A DNA stretch of 64,000 nucleotides from assembly GCF_024519435.1 (NCBI RefSeq), contig NZ_JALJRZ010000003.1, forward strand, positions 186,001 to 250,000. The letters are read 5' to 3'. The position numbers and the translations under genes were made by a program. Shown here in pieces: positions 48,932-57,319 of this stretch (positions are counted from its first letter, which is position 1; each line of letters starts with the position of its first letter). The stretch is from Terrabacter sp. Ter38 (GTDB lineage: Bacteria > Actinomycetota > Actinomycetes > Actinomycetales > Dermatophilaceae). The notes under the pieces are model-generated. The model worked only from the letters and a program-made list of their open reading frames with translations. It searched no databases and was not told where the DNA came from.

Positions 48932-50047
48932 GTGCCCGTCAGCAGCCTCATCTTCGTCGTCATCGTGGCGATCTGGGCTGCCTATCTCGTGCAGCACTGG
49001 GCCCGCCGCCGCGAGGACGCCGCCGCGACCCGGTCGGTCGACGGCTTCTCCGAGGCCATGCGCGTCCTCGAGAAGCGACCGGCCCTGCCGACCGCGGCGC
49101 TGAGCACCCCGCGCCCGCACTCGTATGCCGTCAAGCCCGCGAGCACCGGCCGTCCCACCGTCGATGTGAAGCGGGCCGTCCCCGCGGGCACGTCGCGCCG
49201 GCACTCTCCGCTCGTCGCCCGTCGCTCCGACGAGCGCGTGCTCGCGAGCTCGCTCGTCGCGTCGGGCCCCTCGTCAGACCAGAGCCAGACCGACCACGAC
49301 ATCGCCCCCTACTCCGCCGAGGTGGACCGCATGCCCGAGTCAGCGCGATCGACGAGCCACGCGGACCGGAGGCCGGCTCGACCCACGGCCCCCCCTCGGG
49401 TTCCGCTGGCACAGCGCCGCCTTCGCGCGGCGCTGCTCCTCGTCGCGGTCGCATGGCTGCCGGTGTCCGTCGTGCTGACGGTCACCGACGTGCTCATGTG
49501 GATCTCCATCCCGTTCGCCGTGCTCACCGTCGCCGCCGTCCTCGTGTGGCTGCGGGCCGAGGCCCAGGCCGACCGCCTGCGCGCCAGCTCGGATGCGGGG
49601 GAGAGCCGCGGTCAGCGTGGTCGGCGGGGTCGCCGCCGCGCCAGGTCCTACGACGCGCACGATGCTGCGCACCACGTGCCGCTCCTCTCGAGTGACGACA
49701 CCCAGGTCATCCGCAGCGCCGCCGCGGCGGCGCCGTCGGAGGTCGTGGCGGTCTCGCAGGCGTCGCAGGCCGTCGAGGCCCAGCACGTCGAGCCCGGCGT
49801 CTTCGACGTCCAGGCCCCGATCACCGGTGAGGTGCCCGTCGCCGTGGCCGCCGTCGAGCAGCCCGCCGAGGGCAGCTGGAGCCCGGTCCCGGTGCCGCGC
49901 CCGACCTACTCGCTCAAGGCCAAGGCCGAGCCGCGCTACACCGAGTCCGGCATCCCGGCCGACGTCTTCGACACGCCTGAGTTCGCCGAAGAGGCCGAAG
50001 AGCTCGACGACCGGGCCCTCTTCGCCCGCCGCGCCGTCTCCCAGTAG
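48932..50047 (+). CDS. SepX/GlpR-like divisome membrane protein
   Basis: 371 aa. An N-terminal TM helix (SSLIFVVIVAIWAAYLV) is followed by RRREDAAA and a long disordered cytoplasmic stretch. A TM hairpin lies around residues 160-205 (AALLLVAVAWLPVSVVLTV, MWISIPFAVLTVAAVLVWL) and a second disordered tail ends with VPRPTYSLKAKAEPRYTESG. This topology, the P-x-PTY-x-LK tail motif and the galU-glp-rimJ context match SepX (Streptomyces) and GlpR (Corynebacterium). These help place FtsZ and bind Glp. The protein has its own leaderless promoter. The function is inferred from family and context. Confidence 0.78.
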   Translation: MPVSSLIFVVIVAIWAAYLVQHWARRREDAAATRSVDGFSEAMRVLEKRPALPTAALSTPRPHSYAVKPASTGRPTVDVKRAVPAGTSRRHSPLVARRSDERVLASSLVASGPSSDQSQTDHDIAPYSAEVDRMPESARSTSHADRRPARPTAPPRVPLAQRRLRAALLLVAVAWLPVSVVLTVTDVLMWISIPFAVLTVAAVLVWLRAEAQADRLRASSDAGESRGQRGRRGRRRARSYDAHDAAHHVPLLSSDDTQVIRSAAAAAPSEVVAVSQASQAVEAQHVEPGVFDVQAPITGEVPVAVAAVEQPAEGSWSPVPVPRPTYSLKAKAEPRYTESGIPADVFDTPEFAEEAEELDDRALFARRAVSQ

Positions 50048-50078
50048 GCCCGCCCCGCTCACGGTTGCCCTGAGCCGA

Positions 50079-50152
50079 CGGTTCGGGGGCCGCGGCGCGC
50101 GAATGGCTGGCGGCTCGGGTCTCGCGCCGTCGGTTCGGGGGCCGCGGCGCGC
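50079..50152 (+). repeat. 22-bp direct repeat pair after the sepX/glpR-like gene
   Basis: CGGTTCGGGGGCCGCGGCGC(GC) occurs at 50079-50100 and again at 50131-50152, identical over 22 bp and 52 bp apart. It lies in the short gap before the shared terminator. Possibly a small duplication; function unknown. Confidence 0.85.
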
Positions 50153-50177
50153 CACGGGCGGCCGGGGCTGGGTACGC

Positions 50178-50219
50178 GTCCGGCTGGGTCCCTGCTCATG
50201 AGCGGGGACCCAGCCGGAC
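50178..50219. terminator. Long bidirectional terminator
   Basis: GTCCGGCTGGGTCCC (50178-50192) pairs perfectly with GGGACCCAGCCGGAC (50205-50219). The loop contains the palindrome GCTCATGAGC. It lies between converging genes. Confidence 0.9.
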
Positions 50220-50234
50220 GGCATTCGACCTCGG

Positions 50235-51455
50235 TCAGGCGTTGGCCGGGGCTCCGCCCTCGTCGGCCGACGCCGCCATCTCCCGGTCGAGCTCGCCCTC
50301 GGTCTCGTCGCTGAAGAGGTGCTTGCCCACGGCGTTGAGCACCGCAGCGAAGGGAACGGCGACGAGGGCTCCGACGATGCCGGCGATGATCGAGCCGGTC
50401 GCGATCGCGAGGATGACCGCGAGCGGGTGGACGCTGACGGCCTTGCCGAGCAGGAACGGCTGGAGCACGTGCGACTCGAGCTGCTGAACGCCGATGACGA
50501 CCGCGAGCATGATGAGCGCGACGCCCGGACCGTGCGCGACGAGCGCGAGCAGGACGGCGACGGCCCCCGAGAGCAGGGCGCCGACGATGGGGATGAACGC
50601 CAGGATGAAGACGAGGATGCCGATCGCGAAGGCGAAGGGGACCTTGAGGATCGCGGCGCCGACCGAGATGCCGACCGCGTCGACGAAGGCCACGATCATC
50701 GTCGCGCGGACGAACGCCGACAGCTGGTGCCAGGCGATGACGCCCGAGGAGTTGACCCGCGGGCGGGTGGCGCGCGGGAAGAGCCGCACGACCCAGGTCC
50801 AGATGCGCGGTCCCTCGTAGAGGAAGAAGAAGAGCGAGAAGAGCGCGATGAACAGGCCGGCGATGAAGTGCGTCGCCGTGAGGCCGACCGAGGTCGCGGT
50901 GTCGCCGAGGTTGCCCGATTGGCTCACCTTGTCGCGGATCGTGTTGAAGTACTGGTCGAACTGCGCGTCGGTGATGTTGAACGACGTCCGCACCCAGTCC
51001 CGGATGCGCTCGAGGCCGGTGGCGACCTGGTTCGTCAGGTCGGAGAAGCCGCTGCTGAACTGCGTGCCGACGAGGGTGAAGAGCGCCCCGATGATCAGGA
51101 TCGTGCCGAGCAGGGTGATGCCGGCGGCGGCGCCCGGCTTCATCCGGCGGTGCAGCCACGTCGCGACGGGTCGCAGCAGTGCCGTCAGGAGGATGGCGAT
51201 CGCGACGGGCACGACGATCTCGGAGACCGAGCGCACCGCCAGCGAGAGCAGGTAGATGGCCGCGCCGATGAGCAGCAGGCGCCACGCCCAATCACTCGCG
51301 ACCCGGATGCCGGGCGGGACGGCCGCAGCCTCGATGCCGGGCAGTTCCGGGGCCAAGGGGGGATCGGCCCGCAGGGTGTCGCTGCCGTCGTGGGTGGGGA
51401 CGGGCGCACTCACGTCGAGGGGCGCACCAGAGGGGTCGGCATGGTTGTCGGTCAC
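50235..51455 (-). CDS. AI-2E/PerM family membrane transporter
   Basis: 406 aa from the GTG at 51455. About eight TM segments; the family core is SEIVVPVAIAILLTALLRPV, ATWLHRR, FLYEGPRIW and the C-terminal VGVQQLESHVLQPFLLGKAV followed by VHPLAVIL and FAAVLNAV. The family was named for AI-2 export (TqsA), but most actinobacterial members have unknown substrates; some are Na+/H+ antiporters. The start is set by a -10 (TACGGT) only 6 nt upstream, so the message is leaderless; longer in-frame starts would precede the promoter. Confidence 0.85.
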   Translation of the reverse strand: MTDNHADPSGAPLDVSAPVPTHDGSDTLRADPPLAPELPGIEAAAVPPGIRVASDWAWRLLLIGAAIYLLSLAVRSVSEIVVPVAIAILLTALLRPVATWLHRRMKPGAAAGITLLGTILIIGALFTLVGTQFSSGFSDLTNQVATGLERIRDWVRTSFNITDAQFDQYFNTIRDKVSQSGNLGDTATSVGLTATHFIAGLFIALFSLFFFLYEGPRIWTWVVRLFPRATRPRVNSSGVIAWHQLSAFVRATMIVAFVDAVGISVGAAILKVPFAFAIGILVFILAFIPIVGALLSGAVAVLLALVAHGPGVALIMLAVVIGVQQLESHVLQPFLLGKAVSVHPLAVILAIATGSIIAGIVGALVAVPFAAVLNAVGKHLFSDETEGELDREMAASADEGGAPANA

Positions 51456-51461
51456 GACCAC

Positions 51462-51467
51462 ACCGTA
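51462..51467 (-). promoter_or_regulatory. -10 box of the AI-2E-type transporter gene
   Basis: TACGGT on the minus strand, 6 nt before GTG at 51455. Confidence 0.5.
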
Positions 51468-51599
51468 TGCTGCCTCGCTGGGGTTCCGGGGGATCGCCCC
51501 TGCTCGCTGGCCGTCACGAGGGTGAGCGCAGCGGCTCGGTCCTCGCGTCCTCACAGCGACGACCTGAGCGCAACCTGCCGGCGCGGCGCCACGGCTGCG

Positions 51600-51605
51600 T
51601 ACGCT
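51600..51605 (+). promoter_or_regulatory. -10 box of the NmrA-like gene
   Basis: TACGCT, 7 nt before the ATG at 51613; no Shine-Dalgarno is present. Confidence 0.5.
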
Positions 51606-51612
51606 CGGGGGT

Positions 51613-52485
51613 ATGGAATCCGACGCCCGTGCCGACCGTCCCGTCCTCGCCGTCACCGGCTCGACCGGGTGGCTCGGTGGTCTCGTTGCGCGCGACCTCG
51701 CCGACCGAGGCGTCACCCAGAGGCTGCTGGTGCGCGACGCGTCACGGGCGCCCGAGCTGCCGGGCTCCGTTGCGGCCCCGTGCAGCTACCGCGACGCCGA
51801 CGCCGCCCGAGCGGCTCTCGAGGGTGTCGAGACCCTCTTCATGGTCTCGGCCGCCGAGAACGAGGACCGGCTCGCCGAGCACCGAGCCTTCGTCGACGCC
51901 GCCGCGGCTGCCGGGGTCGGGCACGTCGTCTACGTGTCGTTCTTCGGAGCCGCACCGGACGCGACGTTCACCTTGGCTCGTGACCACGCGGCCACGGAGC
52001 AGCACCTGCGTGACTCGGGCATGGCGTGGACCTTCCTGCGCGACAACCTCTACCTCGAGTTCATGGACCACATGGTCGGCGAGGACGGCGTCGTCCGGGG
52101 CCCCGCGGGCGACGGCCGGGCCGCCGTCGTCTCGCACGACGACATCGCACGCGTCGCGGTCACCGTCCTGCTCGACCCGGCAGCGCACGAGGGAGCGACC
52201 TACGACCTGACCGGGCCCGAGGCGCTGACGTTCACCGAGATGGCGCAGGTCATCACCGAGGTCACGGGCCGCGAGGTGCGCTTCCACGACGAGACGGTCG
52301 AGGAGGCGTATGCGTCCCGCGCGGTCTACGGGGCACCGGACTGGCAGGTGGACGCCTGGGTGTCGACGTACACCGCCGTCGCCGCGGGTGAGCTCGACGG
52401 CGTGAGCGGCGACGTCGAGCGGCTGACGGGTCGCCGCCCCACGTCCCTTCGCGAGTACCTCGAGGCCCAGCGCCCGTCGAGGTGA
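51613..52485 (+). CDS. NmrA/QOR2-like NAD(P)-binding oxidoreductase (atypical SDR)
   Basis: 290 aa. Rossmann motif VLAVTGSTGWLGGLVARDLA (TGxTGxLG type), RLLVRDASRAPELPG for NADP choice, and GVGHVVYVSFFGAAPD then WTFLRDNLYLEFMDH. The closing ALTFTEMAQVITEVTGREV resembles QOR2 (YtfG), an NADPH:quinone oxidoreductase, and related redox sensors. The usual YxxxK catalytic pair is absent, as in this subgroup. Leaderless ATG start. It is a single gene between divergent and convergent neighbours. Confidence 0.85.
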   Translation: MESDARADRPVLAVTGSTGWLGGLVARDLADRGVTQRLLVRDASRAPELPGSVAAPCSYRDADAARAALEGVETLFMVSAAENEDRLAEHRAFVDAAAAAGVGHVVYVSFFGAAPDATFTLARDHAATEQHLRDSGMAWTFLRDNLYLEFMDHMVGEDGVVRGPAGDGRAAVVSHDDIARVAVTVLLDPAAHEGATYDLTGPEALTFTEMAQVITEVTGREVRFHDETVEEAYASRAVYGAPDWQVDAWVSTYTAVAAGELDGVSGDVERLTGRRPTSLREYLEAQRPSR

Positions 52486-52547
52486 TCGCGGCACCCGCGT
52501 GGGTGGCGACATCGCCTCGAACGAGTGGGAGGTGGCGCGGTCGGGCG

Positions 52548-53705
52548 TCAGCCGACGAGATCGGCCGTCTGCCGGGCGATGGCGAGCTCCTCGTTGGTCG
52601 GCACGACCGCGACGACGACGCGTGACCCGTCAGGAGAGATGACGCGTGCCTGACTCGAGCCCGACGCGTTGAGGTGCGCGTCGACCGTGATGCCCAGCTC
52701 GCCGAGTCCGTCGGCGACCGCTGCCCGGACCGGGGCGCTGTGCTGCCCGATGCCCGCCGTGAAGACGAGCACGTCGGCCCCGCCGAGGATCGCGAGATAG
52801 GCGCCGACGTAGTGCTTGAGCCGGTGGACGAAGACGTCGAACGCGAGACTCGCGTCCTGCTCGCCGGCATCGACGCGCTGCACGAGCTCGCGGAAGTCGT
52901 TGACGCCGCTCAGCCCGAGGACCCCGGACCTCTTGTTGAGGAGGGTGTCGATCTCGTCGAGCGTCATCCCCGCCTCTCGGGCGAGGTATGCGTGCAACCC
53001 GGGATCGACGTCGCCCGAGCGGGTGCCCATGACGAGTCCCTGCAGCGGGGTCAGGCCCATCGACGTCTCGACGGCCCGACCACCCCGCACGGCTGAGGCC
53101 GAGCAGCCGTTGCCGAGGTGGAGGATCACCTGACGCAGCTCGGCGAGAGGGCGTCCCAGCAGGTCGGCGGTCGCCTGCGCGACGAACTGGTGCGAGGTGC
53201 CGTGGAAGCCGTAACGGCGGATGGAGTGCTTCGCGGCGAGGTCGCGGGGCACGGCATACGTCGACGCCGCGTCCGGCAGGGTCGAGAAGAAGGCGGTGTC
53301 GAAGACGGCGACGTGGGGCACGTCGTAGTGCTGCCGAGCGGCTTCGATGCCGATGACGGCAGCCGGGTTGTGCAGTGGCGCAAGGGCGCTCAGCGCCCTG
53401 ATGCGTTCGAGCACGGCGTCGTCGATGATGACCGGCTCTGAGAAGTCAGGACCGCCGTGGACGACACGGTGACCGACGGCGCGCAGCGGCACCTCGTCGA
53501 GGTCGACACCGTCTGCGTGCAGCCGGGTCGTCATGGCCTGGAGTGCGGCCGAGTGGTCGGCGACGTCGCTGCCGGCCTCGCCGATGCGCTCGACGATCCC
53601 ACCCGCGCGGACCTCGCCCGACTCCGGCACGACGAGCTGGTACTTCAGCGATGACGAACCGGCGTTGAGGACGAGAACGGGCTGGTCGCGGGTGGGCTCC
53701 GTCAC
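52548..53705 (-). CDS. ackA: Acetate kinase
   Basis: 385 aa. ASKHA-family motifs: VLVLNAGSSSLKYQLV, VGHRVVHGGPDFSEPVIID, FDTAFFSTLP, RRYGFHGTSHQFVAQ and LHLGNGCSASAVRGGRAVET, plus VFTAGIGQHSAPVR. It interconverts acetyl-P/ADP and acetate/ATP. The start overlaps the pta stop (ATGA), so the enzymes are made together for acetate overflow or reuse. Confidence 0.97.
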   Translation of the reverse strand: MTEPTRDQPVLVLNAGSSSLKYQLVVPESGEVRAGGIVERIGEAGSDVADHSAALQAMTTRLHADGVDLDEVPLRAVGHRVVHGGPDFSEPVIIDDAVLERIRALSALAPLHNPAAVIGIEAARQHYDVPHVAVFDTAFFSTLPDAASTYAVPRDLAAKHSIRRYGFHGTSHQFVAQATADLLGRPLAELRQVILHLGNGCSASAVRGGRAVETSMGLTPLQGLVMGTRSGDVDPGLHAYLAREAGMTLDEIDTLLNKRSGVLGLSGVNDFRELVQRVDAGEQDASLAFDVFVHRLKHYVGAYLAILGGADVLVFTAGIGQHSAPVRAAVADGLGELGITVDAHLNASGSSQARVISPDGSRVVVAVVPTNEELAIARQTADLVG

Positions 53706-55804
53706 TGCCCTGCTCCCTGCTGCTCGGTCGAGACGCCCTGCGCCTGGACGGCGGTGATGGCGACGGTGTTGACGATGTCGTCGACGAGCGCGCCGCGCGA
53801 GAGGTCGTTGACCGGCTTGCGCAGACCCTGGAGCACCGGACCGACGGCGACGGCGTGAGCGCTGCGCTGCACCGCCTTGTAGGTGTTGTTGCCGGTGTTG
53901 AGGTCGGGGAAGACGAAGACCGTGGCGTGGCCGGCGACGTCGGAGTCAGGCATCTTGGCCCGGCCCACGACGGGGTCGATGGCGGCGTCGTACTGGATCG
54001 GCCCGGCCAGCGCGAGGTCCGGCGCCCGCTGGGCGATGAGCTCCGTTGCGGCACGGACCTTCTCGACCTCGGCGCCGGACCCGCTCGTGCCCGTCGAGTA
54101 GGAGAGCATCGCGACCCGCGGCTCGATCCCGAACTGCTGCGCGGTCTGGGCCGAGGAGATCGCGATGTCGGCGAGCTGCTCGGCCGTCGGGTCGGGGATC
54201 ACCGCGCAGTCGCCGTAGACGAGCACCCGGTCCGCGAGGCACATGAGGAAGACGCTCGAGACCGTCTTGACCCCGTCGGCCGTCTTGACGAACTCGAGCG
54301 CCGGACGGATCGTGTGCGCGGTCGTGTTGACGGCGCCGGACACCATGCCGTCGGCGAGGCCGAGGTGGACCATCATCGTGCCGAAGAACGAGATGTCGGT
54401 GACGACCTCCCGGGCGCGCTCGAGGGTCATGCCCTTGTGGGCCCGCGCGGCGGCATACTCCTGCGCGAATCGCTCGACGAGGTCGGCGTCGGTGGGGGAG
54501 ACGACGGTCGCGGCGTCGAGGTCGAGCCCGAGCGCCGACCCGCGGGCGCGGACCTTCGTCTCGTCGCCGAGCAGCGTGAGGTCGGCGACACCACGTCGCA
54601 GCAGCACGTCGGCGGCCTCGAGGATGCGGTCGTCCTGGCTCTCGGGGAGCACGATGTGCTTGCGGTCCGAGCGAGCCCGCTCCATGAGCTGGAACTCGAA
54701 CATCAGCGGTGTGCGCACCTCGGAGGCCGAGACGTCGATGGCGGTCAGCAGGGCGGACTGGTCGACGCTCTCGGAGAAGAGCCGGCGTGCCGTCTCGATC
54801 TTGTTGCGCGACCCCTTCGTCATCGGTCCGCGCACCCGCATGAGCCGCTCGGCCGTGCGGAAGGTGCCGTCGTCGGTGAGGGCGATCGGCAGGTCGTGCT
54901 GCACACCGGCCGACAGGCGCGAGATCGTCTCGGGGATCGGGTAGCCGCCGGTGAGGATGATGCCCGCCAGGGTCGGGAAGGTGCCGGACTGGTGGGCGAG
55001 CAGGAGACCCGGGATGAGGTCGGTGCGGTCGCTCGGCGCGATGACGGTGACGTCCGGGCCGAGCCGGGCGAGCACGTTGGGCAGGCTCATCGCCGCGACG
55101 ACGAGCCCGAGGCTGTCGCGGTCCATCCACGACTCGCTGCCGAGGACGAGCCGCGCGCCGATCGCGTCGGCGAGAGCCCGGAAGCTCGGCGCGGAGAGGA
55201 GTGGGTTCTCGGGGATCGAGGCGGTGACCGGGAAGGGCAACGTGCCGAGCACGGCCCGCACCGCGTCGAGGTCGGCCGGGTCGACGCGGTTGGCCACGAC
55301 GGCGACGGTCTGGGCGTGGTTGGCACGCAGCTCGGTGATGGCACTGTCGGCGGCAACGCGGATCTGGTCGGGCGTGCGGTCGCGGCCGTGGACGACGAGC
55401 ACGACGGCCGAGCCGAGGTTGGCGGCCACCCGCGCGTTGAAGGACAGCTCGGTGCCGGTCGAGATGTCGGTGTAGTCGGAGCCGAGCACGATGACGACCT
55501 CGAAGCGCGCGCTCAGCGCGCCGAACCGCTCGACGATGACGTGGAGCGCCTCGTCGGGGTCGTCATGCGCCTGGGCGTAGGTGACTCCGAGTGCCTCCTC
55601 GTAGGTCTGCTCGACGCCGGGCTGGCTGACGAGCATCTCGACGATGTGGTCGACCTCGTCGGGACCGGTGCCCCCGAGCGTCGTCAGGGGGCGGTAGACA
55701 CCGACCGAGCCGACTTCGCGCAGCAGGGCGTCGAGCAGGCCGAGGGCCACGGCGGACTTGCCCGTCAGGCCCTCGGGAGAGGCGACATAGACGCTGCGGC
55801 TCAC
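53702..55804 (-). CDS. pta: Phosphate acetyltransferase (long form)
   Basis: 700 aa. The N-terminal half is the DRTGG/BioD-like regulatory region (VYVASPEGLTGKSAVALGLL, VLGSDYTDISTGTELSF; DRTGG-type middle with DGTFRTAERLMRVRGPM). The C-terminal ~330 residues are the PTA_PTB catalytic domain (HIVLPESQDDRILEAADVLL, MVHLGLADGMVSGAVNTTAH, AMLSYSTGTSGSG). It transfers acetyl from CoA to phosphate. This long allosteric form is like the enterobacterial enzyme. Leaderless GTG start 9 bp after the OsmC gene's stop; ackA follows by ATGA overlap. Confidence 0.96.
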   Translation of the reverse strand: MSRSVYVASPEGLTGKSAVALGLLDALLREVGSVGVYRPLTTLGGTGPDEVDHIVEMLVSQPGVEQTYEEALGVTYAQAHDDPDEALHVIVERFGALSARFEVVIVLGSDYTDISTGTELSFNARVAANLGSAVVLVVHGRDRTPDQIRVAADSAITELRANHAQTVAVVANRVDPADLDAVRAVLGTLPFPVTASIPENPLLSAPSFRALADAIGARLVLGSESWMDRDSLGLVVAAMSLPNVLARLGPDVTVIAPSDRTDLIPGLLLAHQSGTFPTLAGIILTGGYPIPETISRLSAGVQHDLPIALTDDGTFRTAERLMRVRGPMTKGSRNKIETARRLFSESVDQSALLTAIDVSASEVRTPLMFEFQLMERARSDRKHIVLPESQDDRILEAADVLLRRGVADLTLLGDETKVRARGSALGLDLDAATVVSPTDADLVERFAQEYAAARAHKGMTLERAREVVTDISFFGTMMVHLGLADGMVSGAVNTTAHTIRPALEFVKTADGVKTVSSVFLMCLADRVLVYGDCAVIPDPTAEQLADIAISSAQTAQQFGIEPRVAMLSYSTGTSGSGAEVEKVRAATELIAQRAPDLALAGPIQYDAAIDPVVGRAKMPDSDVAGHATVFVFPDLNTGNNTYKAVQRSAHAVAVGPVLQGLRKPVNDLSRGALVDDIVNTVAITAVQAQGVSTEQQGAGQ

Positions 55805-55810
55805 GTCCTG

Positions 55811-55816
55811 AACCTA
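55811..55816 (-). promoter_or_regulatory. -10 box of the leaderless pta gene
   Basis: TAGGTT on the minus strand, 6 nt before the GTG at 55804. It overlaps the last bases of the OsmC gene, so pta-ackA probably has its own promoter there. Confidence 0.5.
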
Positions 55817-56329
55817 TCGGTCACGGGGCTCGCGGCGCCGCACCTCGATCGACGGTGGCTCGCGGAGCGACTGGCCGACGACGCAGTAGCGCTCCGTGGC
55901 CGTGGCCAGCCGTTGCAGGGTGGTGTCGTCGGCGTCCGTCGTGACCTCGGCGACGACCCTCGGGCCGAGGATGCCGACCGGTGCCGTCCGGTCGACACCG
56001 AGCGTGCCGCGCGCGTCGAACGTGGCCTCCGCCCGGACCTCCACCTCGCGCAGGTCGACGCCGAACGCGACCGACACGGCGTGGAGCGTCACCCCGGCGC
56101 ACGCGACGAGCGCCTCCATGAGCATGTCGCCCGAGCACGCGTCGGATCCGTCGCCACCCGCCGCCGGGTGCAGCCCGGCGCGGACCGCCCCGGCGGCGGT
56201 GCGCACCTCGACCGCGACCGGCACGCCGAAGACGGCGCTCGCCGACACCGGGTGCAGGGCCGAGGCCGGGTCCTCGCGGTAGCGGGCCTTGAGGGGCTCC
56301 TGCACGGCCCGGAGCTCGTCGCGGTTCAC
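55814..56329 (-). CDS. OsmC/Ohr-family protein
   Basis: 171 aa. OsmC fold with the two redox cysteines in SGDMLMEALVACAGVTLHAV (C at ALVACAG) and ERYCVVGQSLREPPSIEV (C at RYCVVG). These act in peroxide reduction in characterised relatives. Residues ~46-65 contain GLHPAAGGDGSDACSGDM. It would protect against organic hydroperoxides in the cytosol. The regulator is not visible. It lies just upstream of pta on the same strand. Confidence 0.88.
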   Translation of the reverse strand: MNRDELRAVQEPLKARYREDPASALHPVSASAVFGVPVAVEVRTAAGAVRAGLHPAAGGDGSDACSGDMLMEALVACAGVTLHAVSVAFGVDLREVEVRAEATFDARGTLGVDRTAPVGILGPRVVAEVTTDADDTTLQRLATATERYCVVGQSLREPPSIEVRRREPRDR

Positions 56330-56448
56330 GGCGCCTCACCCGGGTGCTGCTCGGTCATGACTGTCTCCCGTCGTCCGAGGACTCTCGTGACGACACCGTA
56401 TGCCGCGTGGCCGGGTGCCGGGCGAACGCCTCGACCCGCCTCCACGGT

Positions 56449-57279
56449 TCAGGCGGTCGTGGACAGCCCGAGCCGCCGGACGAGACGCACGGCGTCGTGC
56501 GGCGCGTGCCCCTTGGCGTCGTTGTCGAAGTAGACGTGGACGTCGTGCCCCTGCTCCATCCAGTGGTGGCAGGTTCGCGCCCACCGGTCCAGGGACTCGT
56601 CCGTGTAGCCGCTGGCGTAGAGCTCGGTCTCGCCGTGCAGCCGCACGTAGCGGAAGTCGCTCGTCGCGTCGTCCATGACCGGCCACGTGCCTGCGCTGTC
56701 GGCGATCACCATGGCGACGCCGTACTCAGCGCAGAGCGCCCGTGCCTCCTCGGTGTCGAAGCTGTCGTGACGCGGCTCGAGGGCGTGCCGCATCGGGGTG
56801 TCGACCTCGCAGGTCGTCAGGATGCGGTCCTCCTTGAGCTTGTCGTCGTGCTTCTCGGCCAGCCGCGAGGCCTCGCCCGTCGAGCGTGGCAGCAGCTGGA
56901 GGAAGCTCCGGACACGGTTCGGGTCGAACTCGATGCGGGCCGGCAGCTGCCACAGCACCGGGCCGAGCTGGGGGCCGAGGGCGAGGACCCCGCTCGCGAA
57001 GAAGTTGGCCAGCGGGGTCTCGACGTCGCGCAGCGCCTTCATGTGGGTGATGAAGCGCCCACCCTTGACCGCGAAGTTGACGTCGGCGGGCACGGCTGCC
57101 CGCCACGCGGCATACGAGCTCGGACGCTGGAGGGAGTAGAAGGAGCCGTTCACCTCGACCGACGTCATCCGCTCGGCCGCGTACGTCAGCTCGAGCCGTT
57201 GGGGAAGACCCTTCGGGTAGAAGTCGCCGCGCCACGACGGGTAGCGCCAGCCGGAGACGCCGATCCTCGCGTGGGGCAT
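56449..57279 (-). CDS. DUF72 family protein
   Basis: 276 aa TIM-barrel-like protein. Family blocks: IGVSGWRYPSWRGDFYPKGL, LTYAAERMTSVEVNGSFYSL, FAVKGGRFITHMKAL and a C-terminal VRLHGETELYASGYTDESLD then HVYFDNDAKGHAPHDAVRLV. DUF72 (YecE) has no settled activity; the fold resembles nucleases/isomerases. TAAGAG lies 6 nt before the ATG, so a leaderless start is possible. The operon of redox enzymes upstream ends 40 bp before it. Confidence 0.9.
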   Translation of the reverse strand: MPHARIGVSGWRYPSWRGDFYPKGLPQRLELTYAAERMTSVEVNGSFYSLQRPSSYAAWRAAVPADVNFAVKGGRFITHMKALRDVETPLANFFASGVLALGPQLGPVLWQLPARIEFDPNRVRSFLQLLPRSTGEASRLAEKHDDKLKEDRILTTCEVDTPMRHALEPRHDSFDTEEARALCAEYGVAMVIADSAGTWPVMDDATSDFRYVRLHGETELYASGYTDESLDRWARTCHHWMEQGHDVHVYFDNDAKGHAPHDAVRLVRRLGLSTTA

Positions 57280-57319
57280 GCCTGGCTCTTACCCACGAGG
57301 CGCCCGGGAGCGGCGGGGG

